Assembly (NCBI RefSeq): GCF_026914185.1
Contig: NC_070573.1
Coordinates: 4,519,501-4,583,500 of the forward strand
Reading direction: 5' to 3'
From: Puccinia triticina
Lineage: Eukaryota; Basidiomycota; Pucciniomycetes; Pucciniales; Pucciniaceae
Length of the DNA stretch: 64,000 bases
Position 1 is the stretch's first letter. Each line of letters begins with the position of its first letter. Shown in pieces: positions 44,095 to 54,118 of the stretch. A program made the position numbers and the translations under genes. The notes below the pieces were generated by a model. That model saw only the letters and a program-made list of their open reading frames with translations. It ran no database searches and was not told the origin of the DNA.

Positions 44095-44170
44095 GTTGTT
44101 AGCCTAGTGGTTTGCAGCGCAGCTGCAAACCTCCTTACAGCAAGGTTGCCGGTTCAATTCCCACTGCCCC
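44095..44170 (+). ncRNA. tRNA-like segment, possible SINE head
   Basis: TAGCCTAGTGG fits an A-box and GGTTCAATTCC a B-box at the normal distance, but the cloverleaf stems pair poorly. TTAGGGG repeats follow it. Confidence 0.4.
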
Positions 44171-44202
44171 CATGCCCCATTTGGGGGTTAGGGGGCAGGT
44201 TT

Positions 44203-44285
44203 TTGGGGGTCAGGTTTTAGGGGTTAGGGGTTAGGGGTTAGGGGTTAGGGGTTAGGGGTTAGGGGTTAGGGGTTAGGGGTTAGGG
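44203..44285 (+). repeat. Interstitial (TTAGGGG)n telomere-like tract
   Basis: About ten consecutive 7-bp units of TTAGGGG, after a degenerate lead (TTAGGGGGCAGG). Fungal telomeres are usually TTAGGG; the extra G makes this a variant or a telomere-derived satellite. A second, shorter tract lies at 47134-47200. Confidence 0.85.
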
Positions 44286-44299
44286 CAGTTTTTTTTAAA

Positions 44300-44530
44300 A
44301 AAAACGTGGCAAGGTGTATAGTACATTGTATTGGTATGTATCGGATACGTATTGGTATGTACCGGATATGTATCGGTATGTATTGGATACGTATTGGTAT
44401 GTATTTTTAGTGCACTGTACAGGTATGTATTGGATACGTATTGGTATGTATCGGATATGTATCGCTATGTATCGGATACATATTGCTATGTATTTGTATT
44501 GGATACAGTAATGTATCCAATACATACCAA
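44300..44530 (+). repeat. Minisatellite TATTGGTATGTATCGGATACG
   Basis: Roughly nine ~20-bp units, interrupted by TTTTTAGTGCACTGTACAGG. The same unit and interruption recur at 47240-47420, after the TTAGGGG tract there. Confidence 0.8.
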
Positions 44531-44667
44531 TACCAGCTCATCCAGCGCCAGCCAGCGCGCCAGCTCCAGCACTAGCCAGCTCCAGTGGAGCTGGCCCGGC
44601 CAGCTCTGCTGTCCTTTGGCTTTTAGCCGAAGAAAAATGCATTATTTTCTTCGGCTAATAGCCGAAG

Positions 44668-46139
44668 AAAAAAAGGGACAAAACTCGGCAAATGGTTCCA
44701 TTTGACAAAGAAGGATTTTTTATCTCGGGTACGGACGGCCCTTGCCCAAAAGGGTCACGCCGGGATACTCGGACATAGTTTTTGTGAGGCGGCGCCTCGC
44801 TAAGACTTGCATTGGGCATGAGCGTCGAGGACGTCTGCACCCCAGGGAGGTGGACCTCCCGCTGCTAGCGGCTCTACATCAGGCTGTATGGCCAAGGCAA
44901 CGTGGCCAGAACAAAGGCAATATTTGGGAACGTCGCAGGGTGGAGATGGAGTAGTTTGCTTTGATTTACACTTGTCTTCTACGGAGTGTGGGGGTTGTGC
45001 GCGGCTCAGGCTCCTACGAAACCTTGAGTTCATGGGTTCGCGCCCGAACCCCACACCTTCTTTGCTTTGTGGTTGAAATACACTCATTTCTACCCCTTGG
45101 TCGAGGCAAGAAAGGGAAAAAACCCTTTCTGCCTCACTTCCCCCAAATCAATAAAGCTCTTATAAATCACCAAAAGAAAGCATCAGGCGAGGAACTCTTT
45201 GGCCCCCTGTGTTGCAAAGATTGCCATTATGTCAATTTGGCGCATATAGAAGTCGTTGAATGGCATCCAGGATTGTTTCAATTATCTTTGTGTTGTCAAT
45301 CAATATTAATCATTTGGCGTGAGAAGGCATGTCAAGGTGTGGTGAGTGGGCCTTTTAACATAGTGACAAACCATTTCAACTCATATTTCCATCTTTTACA
45401 ATAACTAAGTGGGAAAAATATCAACTTGGGAAACAATCAATCATTTATGAGATCCATTTCACGCAAAATGTGATAGGAAGAGTTGGTTTAGGGGTGGAAA
45501 TTCTGCAAAAGTGTAACACTTGTATTTTTTGTGGTTGGGCAATTCAATTCATTAAACTGCTGTTTCTTGCACAGAAGAGGGTGGTGTGTGACGTTGTGGA
45601 AGTCCCTCAAATCAAACAGCAAAAAAGATGTGACATCATGGGCGCTGTAGCAAACCTGAAACAAATGCAAGGACTGTGCCCACAATGTTTACGGAAACTG
45701 TGGAGAACATACCTAATATTGCATGCAATGTTTAATGTTGTGCCGCTCTTGAGAGATGCTCCTGCTGTAAGGAGGAAAGTTGTGCAACAATGAGGGGGCT
45801 GATGGAAAAGAGATTTCACACTTCAACTTACACTACAATAAAAATCTAAAAACTTCCAGAATTCAAAGGAAGCTTGAAGTTGAGGTGATAATCAACCCTT
45901 TCTCAAATTTTATTCCTTCAAATACTTTCCCCTCCCCCATCATATACAGCCATTGCTCAACTTTCACTACATCCACCATGCCTTCTCCTCACCTGAAGCC
46001 TAGCCTAGCCGCTAGGCCTATTGGTAGCCATACATCTCTTTCAATGTAATGTAAGTGATACAACAATAAATTCCTTGCTCACTTACCCCTGTGCAGAGCT
46101 CTTAAGAATGTACGGCTTCCTTTAAGTTTCTGAAGTGGG
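44668..46139. other. No supported gene
   Basis: The segment 44990-45060 has a B-box-like GGGTTCGCGCCC and flanking GTGTGGGG..CCCCACAC, loosely tRNA-like but without a proper T-loop. Frames of about 100-147 codons (44961-45404, 45470-45793) match nothing I know. Confidence 0.35.
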
Positions 46140-46259
46140 ACTGCTCACATTTGAAATGAAATATATTTACTCCAGGATGGCTTGTGCATGTGCCAGAGCT
46201 GGAGGGATTGAGTGCTGGGGGCTTATTCCCTTCAGCGGCGTAGCTGCCTTAAACTCTAG
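46140..46259 (+). mobile_element. Helitron-like 3' end, copy 3
   Basis: CAGC-GGCGTA-GCTG hairpin (46233-46246), a 9-nt spacer, CTAG (46256-46259), then T. Related to the ends at 31596-31620 and 32094-32118, but with changes in both hairpin arms. Confidence 0.42.
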
Positions 46260-46774
46260 TCACCTTAAATCCTGATATAAATGGGAGGGAAAGCATTGAA
46301 GCTGCAGGCTTGAAAATTGAAAAAGTGAATTTCCATCAATTTTTAGTCGGTGATCTCCCACCCAAATGGTGACATAGCTTGCAAGTCCCCCATATGTGGG
46401 GCTTAGTGATGAATCAAGTGCTTCCAGCCACAGGGAGGCATAGAGAATCTCACAAGTATGTGGTTCAGCTTCTGGAATCTGTAGCTTGCTTGCTTTGCAA
46501 GCCACATATGCATTCCCAAGCATGGATAGATTCACTGGCACCTTGGCTATCTCTTAGCTCAGAGTTTCAATAGATCTGGTCAAACAAAAAAGAATTTTGT
46601 TAAGGGGTCACTGCAGGTCCCTGCTAATTGGAATTCAAGCCTGGCTGTCCATTCATCATGCCCACTTGCTCCCCAAGAGCCATTTACAGATGAGAGTCAT
46701 AAATCTGAAGAACCTCACTATGTAACCAATTGATTTTTTGTTTTTTCAAACATAAGTGAATGAGTCATTGGAGA

Positions 46775-47105
46775 CAACGGTGGGCCGCTACGCTAAACTA
46801 TCTGTAGCATGCGCTATCCGCTAGTTTAGCGTTGCGTAGTTCCTGACACATTGCCGTTAGTTGTAGCGCCCGCTACGGGCCGCTACACTACGCTACCGGG
46901 CGCTAACAGCGCTATCAGCTTTTTTAGTGGTTGAATAGCACTGCTAGCGCTGATAGCGGCGATAGAGGCCCTGTAGTTTCAAGGGGTGCCTGTTAGCGGT
47001 AGCGGGCAATCACTGCCCGCTAACAGAAAACCATGTCATTTGTAGTTTAGATCCGCTACGCTGCGCTGAACTACGGACTAAATGTAGCGTAGCGGCCCAC
47101 CATTG
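46775..47105. mobile_element. MITE with GGTGGGC ends (331 bp)
   Basis: CAACGGTGGGCCGCTACG and, inverted, CAATGGTGGGCCGCTACG are the terminal repeats. TTGGAGA is duplicated at 46768-46774 and 47106-47112. The inside is GC-rich with many nested TAGCG/CGCTA palindromes. The GGTGGGC ends resemble those of the MITE at 53693. Confidence 0.65.
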
Positions 47106-47128
47106 TTGGAGATGGATTAGTGGTATCA

Positions 47129-47525
47129 TGTAGGGGTTAGGGGTTAGGGGTTAGGGCAGTTTTTTTTAAATTAGGGGCTAGGGGTTAGGGGTTAGGGCAG
47201 TTTTTTTTAAAAAAAAAAATGTGGTAAGGTGTATAGTACATTGTATTGGATACGTATCGGTATGTATCCGATACGTATTGGTATGTATTGGATATGTATC
47301 GGTATGTATCGGATACATATTGGAAGGTTTTTTTAGTACACTGTACAGGTATGTATTGGATACGTATCCGATACGCATTGGATACAGCAATACATTGTAT
47401 TGGTATGTATTGGATACACCAATACAATATATGCCAGCTCATCCAGCGCCAGCCAGCGCGCCAGCTCCAGTGGAGCTGGCCCGGCCAGCTCTGCTGTCCT
47501 TTGGCTTTTAGCCGAAGAAAAAAAG
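47129..47525 (+). repeat. Second telomere-like/minisatellite block
   Basis: Two short TTAGGGG tracts (47134-47157 and 47172-47197) are each followed by GCAGTTTTTTTT. Then come GTATAGTACATTGTATTGG, the GGATACGTATTGGTATGT minisatellite, GCCAGCTCATCCAGCGCCAG and one CTTTGGCTTTTAGCC arm. It repeats 44203-44640 in the same order, lacking the left arm. Confidence 0.75.
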
Positions 47526-47738
47526 GGACAAGGGCGCGGCGCGAAGCGCCTCGCACTAAAGTGCGACCTCCCGTCCTCTGTGAGACAGAGACCCTGCGGG
47601 GCTGCCTCACTGGGAGACTTTGCTAAGCTCGGGGTTGGCCAGAACTTCGGGCCAAACCGGACTGTAGGGTTGGTTACGGCCACTCACCGCTTGTAAAATA
47701 CATTCTAATTGTCTATCATGATTCGTCGTCAGGCGTCC
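47526..47738. other. Spacer
   Basis: GC-rich, with short palindromes (GCGCGGCGCGAAGCGCC); no gene seen. Confidence 0.35.
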
Positions 47739-47746
47739 ATCTATCT

Positions 47747-48324
47747 CTAACTTAACTAAGTCCCTCTATTGGAGGGGGGACGCCGTCCCGCAGGGACCCT
47801 CCAAAGGAGGGACTTATGCACTATGTCGACCCCATGGCAGTAGAGAATTAGAAAAATGATCTTTTTCAATCCTCTCTGGACGCGCCATTTGTCACCAGGC
47901 AATAAAACTTTGGGTGAGCAAAATGTGCACAATATCATGGAGTTTCTTTGTACATATTTTACAAATTTTTTGGGGCCTTGGGTGCCCCATGAAATCCTTT
48001 TTTGTGACTGATAAGTGTCCACTTCATTGTGCATTCCACATTTTGCACTGTACAGAATCTGAAATTGATAATGTTACAACTATGATTGCAGCTCAACCAG
48101 AGGAGTTGAGGATGAGAAAAAATAGTAGAAAGAAGGGGACAGCTTAAGCCATCCCAGAAATGTAAATTAGAAAAAAAAAGGTTCAGAAACTCATGTGGGA
48201 GATTGGTTTTAAAAAAGTCCCCACCAAAATGCCTAATTCTCTACTGCCGCGGGGTCGACATAGCGCGTAAGTCCCTCCTTCGGAGGTCGCTTCGCTCCCC
48301 CGAGGAGGGAATTAGCTAAGTTAG
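47747..48324. mobile_element. Non-autonomous DNA transposon (578 bp, 8-bp TSD)
   Basis: The terminal repeats CTAACTTAACTAAGTCCCTC and CTAACTTAGCTAATTCCCTC are flanked by ATCTATCT (47739-47746 and 48325-48332). Sub-terminal inverted pieces (ACTATGTCGACCCC, CAGTAGAGAATTAG) extend the pairing to ~100 bp per side. It encodes nothing. An 8-bp duplication suits hAT or this region's MULE. A related CCCTC..GAGGGACTTATG block occurs at 59450-59515. Confidence 0.7.
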
Positions 48325-48582
48325 ATCTATCTACAGACGCAGTTGGTCCGTGATAAACCAGTGATTAGCTTGGCCACGGGCCTGGAGCCGTTTAAAATCA
48401 AGGAAATGGCAACCAATGATGATATGCTAACTGTCGACTGAACTTGCAGATATGACCGGACGAAAATCGCCAGACTAAGAACCTACTAAGCGACCGTCAG
48501 TCCGGTCAAACATCAGTGTTGAATGGAGCGATGCTCTTGGAGTTTGACGAGCCCTCTCTCTATCTTGCTTTGGAGTGTCGGG

Positions 48583-48589
48583 TATAAAG
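48583..48589 (+). promoter_or_regulatory. TATA box of the glycine-rich protein gene
   Basis: TATAAAG lies 253 bp upstream of the ATG at 48842, in a CT-rich context typical of strongly expressed fungal genes. Confidence 0.4.
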
Positions 48590-48841
48590 ACCAATCCCCT
48601 GTGCGCACTTTTGGGGATTCTCCTTCAGTCACCCCACAAGTAACTCACTTCCATTTCTTGAGCCGGACTCCCTCAACATCCCGTCTATTTACTCGTTTAA
48701 TTATAATAGTTCTTTCGGTCACCTGAATACATCTTTTTCCGCTTTCACTCAGACCATTCCACATCCCATTTTCATCCAGACATCGAAGAACCAAAAAAAA
48801 CCTTCTCATCCTTTCGCTTTCCAATAATACTGCCCTCCATA

Positions 48842-49570
48842 ATGTTCTCAACACAGCTCTCGACGATGATCACAGTAGCAGCCCTGAGCATAACATCCCT
48901 AACCCGCGCCGCCCCGACCCCCCAACTCGGCGGACTCTCGAGTTACAACAACGGAGGCCAATTTGGTAATTCGCAAGTCGGCGCCAATGGGTACGGAATG
49001 AACGGATACAACAGCGGCTACAACGGCGGCCTGGCATCCAACGGCGGCCAATCGAGCTCGAACTCATTCCAACAGTCATCCGGCACATCCACTCAGTCAT
49101 CTGGAGGCGCACTCAACGCCTATGGCTCTGGAGGCGCTAACGGCTACGGTGCCAACGGCTACGGCATGAACGGGATGAACAATTACGGCTCCGGGTACGG
49201 TAGCGGCTCATCTCTACTCGGCGGTGGATTAGGTTACGGTGGTGGACTAGGCGGTGGCTATGGAGGAGGCGTAAGTTTTTCTTTGTGGTCTCTTGACGCC
49301 TAATCAAAGCTAATCGTGAATTGTTTCATTCTCCAGATGGGCTATGGATTGGGAGGAGGTCTTGGCGGCGGATATGGCCTCGGTGGAGGCTACGGCCTTG
49401 GTGGAGGGTACGGCATGGGTGGAGGTTACGGCATGGGTGGAGGCTATGGCATGGGTGGAGGATTTGGAGGAGGATTCGGTGGAGGAGGCGGAGGTGGATT
49501 TGGAGGTGGATTCGGAGGTGGCGGTGGATTCGGTGGAGGATTCGGCGGAGGATTCGGCGGAGGCTACTAA
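48842..49570 (+). CDS. Secreted glycine-rich protein (two exons)
   Basis: Exon 1 is 48842-49270 and exon 2 49337-49570, joined across a 66-bp GTAAGT..CCAG intron in phase 0, giving 220 residues. The N-terminus (MFSTQLSTMITVAALSITSL) is a signal peptide, with likely cleavage near RAAPTPQ. The mature part has an Asn/Tyr/Gly/Ser half (NGYGMNGYNSGYNGG) followed by tandem GGGYG(L/M) and GGGFGG repeats to the C-terminal Tyr. It has one or no Cys. Such proteins are cell-wall or extracellular-matrix components, and in rusts they are sometimes infection-stage secreted proteins. The specific role is unknown. No transposon interrupts it. Confidence 0.78.
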
Positions 49571-52500
49571 TCGGCTTCTGTCTTCCATTCTCCTCTTCTT
49601 TCCGCTGTTATTTTTCTGGGCGTCTGCGGGTTACCGAACACTCCACTTAATTGGACGATTGGAGCACCTTGTAACATATTCAATTTCATTATTCCTTTAT
49701 TTTACTTTTTGCTTTTCAATTTTCGGACAACTATTTCTTTGGAAACTCAGCACCATCTTTGGTGGAGCTTGGTCACTGCTTGCTATTTATGGCATACTCT
49801 TACAAACCCGGATGATTCAGCTTTGCTTGGGACTCTGGAGGGGTTCATTAAATTGAGCTACTGTTCATGCTGAGAGAGAGACGGAGAAAATGAACCAAGA
49901 ACTTGGATTGGATGAAACAAGAAATATATGCTTCATCTGTGATACAATCTTGAACAAAGGACGTGAGGAGAGTTAAGACAGAAACTGTTTACAGGGCGTA
50001 AATAGGGATTACGTGTGACACGGGGGTATGATGAGATCTATGAACGACTAAACACATATTCTATTGACTGTTGCACATAAATATACAAACAGATAATGAT
50101 AAATGATCCCAAAGAGAGAGAAAGACGTGCTGAGCAAAGCCTGGTTACTTGTTCAAAACTTTCTTAACATCGCGGATCGACTCGGCCACACACTCATCGA
50201 ATCCGCTGCGGAAGAGCTTCAACTTGGTATTAGGGAAAGAGACTTGGAATTTTTGGCGGTCTTGGTCGCCCGACCGGTCGTAGGAAGGCTGGCGATGATG
50301 ATGATGAGAGTCAGCCAGGTTGGTCTGCTGGGTCGGAGGGATGAACTGGAGCTGGTTGAGGTCCAACTCGGCCTCCTTGATGCGGTTTCTGAACCCGTCG
50401 AGGAGCGATTGGGTCTTGATATCATCCGCCGACGAAGGCGTGGGTTGATAACTCGATTTAGTAGTACAGGTGGGTGCCATCGACGAGGCATACTCTTTGT
50501 CGAAGCCGATGTGGCTTTCTCGTGATGATGATGGTGTGATGTCAATTGATGCCGATCTGGAGCTTTTGATGGATGGATCACACAGATGTGCATGGGTCTG
50601 ATTTAAGGATTGTTCGACGTGAGACATCCTCTTGCTAATATCGGCTACTGCCCGCGAACCGGCCGGTTTACTGCTTAGGTGGAGAGGCTTGGGCGGCGCA
50701 ATGGGTCTATGACTGTTCCGTTTCTTCGAAGGTCCTGCAACGATATTGTTGGAGTTGGATAAAACATCGACAGACTTGCTCCGGAGGGGATTGTTCTCGG
50801 GAAGGTTGACAGGCATGGCAAACGACTGTCTAGACGGACTGCTCGATCGCGAGGGCGACAGGATATTTGCTTTAATCTGAGTAGGCGGTCTCATCATGAG
50901 ATCCTCCCAATCAGATAATGGCCGGTCAGCAGTTGAAAGCTGATCTATTGATATGTCCTTGCCTAATATCACTGGTGTCGTCACATCACGGATATATATC
51001 GACATGATTCTGCCGGGGTGAGCTTGGGCTAAGCTCACGTACATCTCCAGGTCTTGTTCCCCACTATCGCCCACACAGATAAACCTATAATGAAAAATGG
51101 ATCATGAGATTGGCCGAAATGGAGAAGACAAGCTCTGCTGAAACTCACTTGGAATTGGGAAATCGATTGATGATCGATTCGACTGAAAAGAGAGAAATGA
51201 CATCATCAATGTCAAATCAAACCCAAGCTGAAGGATCCAATGCCTCACCTCGAGCACGTTTACGAGCCCCAGCGGATTCCCACATGCCTGAAAGAATCGA
51301 AGTGGCACCGCGAGCATATTCCTTCAAGCTGATAGATCCTGAAAGAAAGAAGCAGAAAACAGTCAGTCACTGAATTGTCAGCTATGGGACCTGTCAACTT
51401 ACCGCGAGGGAATCCATTAGCAGCCAAGAAGCCTTCGATACAGTACCATAACTCCATGGGTGAATTACTGTCGGAAAAAAATCATCGATTTGAGCATGCG
51501 TAAGCTAAGCGAATAAAGCATAGATGATGCTGGGATTTGCTCACCTGATGTAGTGCATCCAACAACCCAACTCTTGGAGGGATTGGTACCACTCTGCCAT
51601 CCCAGGAATCGAAACCTGATCGAAGCCAGCCAAGAAGACGTTTTTGAAGACGGCTTTGAGGCCCCCTAAGACATTCGTATGTTTAATGGTATCATCGATG
51701 TCTCTTCGTTTTTTTCGAGCATGACTGAGTAAGTTTACACAATTAAACAGAGCGTGGATTGAGGTGGAACACTCACGAAATCACATGGACACTTTCGGCC
51801 AGGGCAGGGATCACATCGAGTTCCATGACCAACGACGACTTTCCAACAGATAACTTGCGCAACTGGATGTCTTTTTTCGAAGGATCGGAAGCCATCGGCT
51901 CAGGCCCTCTGGGGAATGAATCGTTAGACTCGTCTCTGATCAATTCAGCCTCGATTCTGAGCCTAGTGATTCCGGTATCGGGGGATTGAGAGGATGAGTT
52001 GTGTGCAGAGTTAGCCTTTTGCTGCATCTGATGGACTCGCAGATGCGTCTCGATCGTCTGCCAGGGCAGCACGAGCTTATCTGACCAGACTCCGCCTGGT
52101 TTGGTGGTTATGACTTGAGTTAATAACGGTCGCCCGTTGTTGATGATAAATTCGTCTCGATCCAGTTCGGGCGCCAGGAGGGTGGGCGCCTCGGTTCGGG
52201 ATCGGAAGAGGGGTTTGGCGATCGATCCCGCGGTAGCTGTCGAGCTACAGATGCCGAACAGCTTGAGCCGCACCTTTGTGCTCTCGGACTTTTGCGAAAA
52301 GAAGCTGTGGAGTCGCTCCTTCAAATTGAAATGCAAGGTATGTAGATCCTCTTTTTCAATGCTGAATTTTTCCATCAAGTGTCCCATTCTGGTATCCAAG
52401 AGTTCGTGGGGGTGCTTGAGAAGACTGGGTTCGTTTTGGAGCATGCGACGATAAGAGTCTGTGGATGAGGTGGATGAGTTGCGAGAGAGTGCCTTGTTGG

Positions 52501-52938
52501 TGGCAGGATGAGGTAGCGGGGTGGGCATGTTAGGCTTGATGGGTGTGGGTGCGGTACAGATGATCTGGGCGGGCTGAGAGGCAAGCTGGGTATCGAGAGG
52601 TTGAAGGGATGCTCCAGCTTCACGGGCAGATGTCAGGGATGGTCGAGATTGATGGGTTGGGTTGGATTGAATGGTTGAGGGTAGAAGGGGCTCGAACTTG
52701 CGCATCTTCTCGTCATGTTCTTCATCGCACCCGGTTAATTCCTGCTCCATCAAGGCTGCAGTATTCTCAGCACTGGATTCGATCAGAGTCGAGCCAGAGG
52801 TGGAGGCTAGCGGAGGTTAATGGAACCCGAAGTGGTTCACGAGAGGAATGAATGCATTACATGTATATGTAGAGGGAAACACTATATATACATGTGATGA
52901 CATAAGCAGGAAAGGGGTCTAGGTGAGTCTAAGCCCTG

Positions 52939-53692
52939 CATCAGTCCGTATTTGCACATCCGCCTGATCTTGCGCAGACTGGCATGGCCGAATAGGCGGT
53001 GCCAATACATCAGTGACTTCTCATTTGTTGTTAGTTCTTTACCGCAGAAAGGGTCTTTAGGGGGTACATCTAGCGGTATAAGGAACGCTGGTTTAAGATG
53101 CAAACGCTCCGTGGTTGTCATTGGGCAAAAACTGGGAAATGATGGAGGAACAACTCTAGGAATCTTCAACACACTGGGAGGAGCAAAAAGAGGGTTTTCG
53201 ATAGGGCGGGAAAAAATCCACTTGTTCTGTCGTGGGACAAAAAGGCATATAAAAAGCTTTTGGCCGCTCGGATTAAAAATCTCATAGGCATCTCTTTCTA
53301 CGTCGTACGTAAAGAACGAGTTAGCTTTCCTGATCGCTGCGAGGGAGATCAAGATGGTTCTCGCTAGCTTACAGTAAAGCACACCATTGATCGTAACACG
53401 CTGGTTATCAACTCCGTTGAAATGGAGATCACCCTGGCCGGTGATAAAGGCTGGGCTGCCTTTGGTGGCTACTTTCAGAGGGATAGGGGACGGGAATAAG
53501 CGGAAGTTGAAAAAGAAGCGCATGTCACCACATAGGTGGTGAGACGCACCTGAATCCACTATCGGCGCACCCTCAGCCATGTCAACATCGATCTGCCCAA
53601 AATGCAGGTTGGCAAGATCGTTGGTTAGATCGCCCAACTCCACGATGCGCGGGCCCTCGCTAGAGCCTGCATCCGGGTTAGCCGCCTCCGCC
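52939..53692 (-). pseudogene. Copia protease and pre-integrase zinc region
   Basis: The retropepsin motif IVDSGASHHLCGD lies near 53560. The gag_pre-integrase motif YWHRLFGHASLRKIRRMCKY lies at about 53010-52950. The frame ends by running into the LTR at 52938; no integrase core follows. Upstream it is parted from the gag zinc knuckle by the 417-bp MITE. Confidence 0.85.
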
Positions 53693-54109
53693 AGCGGTGG
53701 GCAGATACGTTATCCAAAATTCCGCATTTTTGGTTTGTAAATTTGAATTTTGCACACAAAGGTTCAAGTTATCAGCAAGATTTAAAGATCAGGGCTTTGT
53801 AACACCATTATCTTCAATTTGTGCCAAAAATATCACATTTTTATAGATTAATTTTCTCCTAATCATTGATTACGCAAGAGATTTTCAGTTATCTGTAACT
53901 TAGTTACAGATAACTGAAAATCTGTCGTGTAATCAATGATTAGAAGAAAATTACTCAAGAAACATGGGATTTTTTTTGTTGAGATTCAAGATAATAGTGT
54001 TACAAAGCCCTGATCTTTAAATCTTGCTGAGAACTTGAACCTTTTTGTGCAAAATTCAAATTTACAAACCAAAAATGCGGAATTTTGGATAACGTATCTG
54101 CCCACCGCT
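53693..54109. mobile_element. Palindromic MITE, 9-bp TSD (MULE/foldback type)
   Basis: The 417-bp element is a nearly perfect inverted repeat with arms of about 200 bp, from AGCGGTGGGCAGATACG to its reverse complement; the centre is at about 53895-53905 (CTGTAACTTAGTTACAG). It is flanked by GCCTCCGCC at 53684-53692 and 54110-54118. Long arms and a 9-bp duplication suit Mutator-like elements. It sits inside the Copia coding region. Confidence 0.85.
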
Positions 54110-54118
54110 GCCTCCGCC

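Larger units (their letters stand above)
43965..44667. mobile_element. Foldback-like element with telomere-like core
   Basis: The left arm (43965-44050: CTTTGGCTTTTAGCC.., CTTCGGCTAAAAGCCGAAG, GAGCTGGCCGGGCTGG) and the right arm (about 44583-44667) are inverted copies, each with two adjacent short hairpins. Between them lie a tRNA-like segment, TTAGGGG repeats and a TATTGGTATGTATCGGATACG minisatellite. Target duplication not found. Confidence 0.5.

Noticed and set aside
44990..45065. tRNA gene around GGGTTCGCGCCC
   Set aside because: Outer arms pair, but the T-loop lacks the conserved A and no D or anticodon arm forms.
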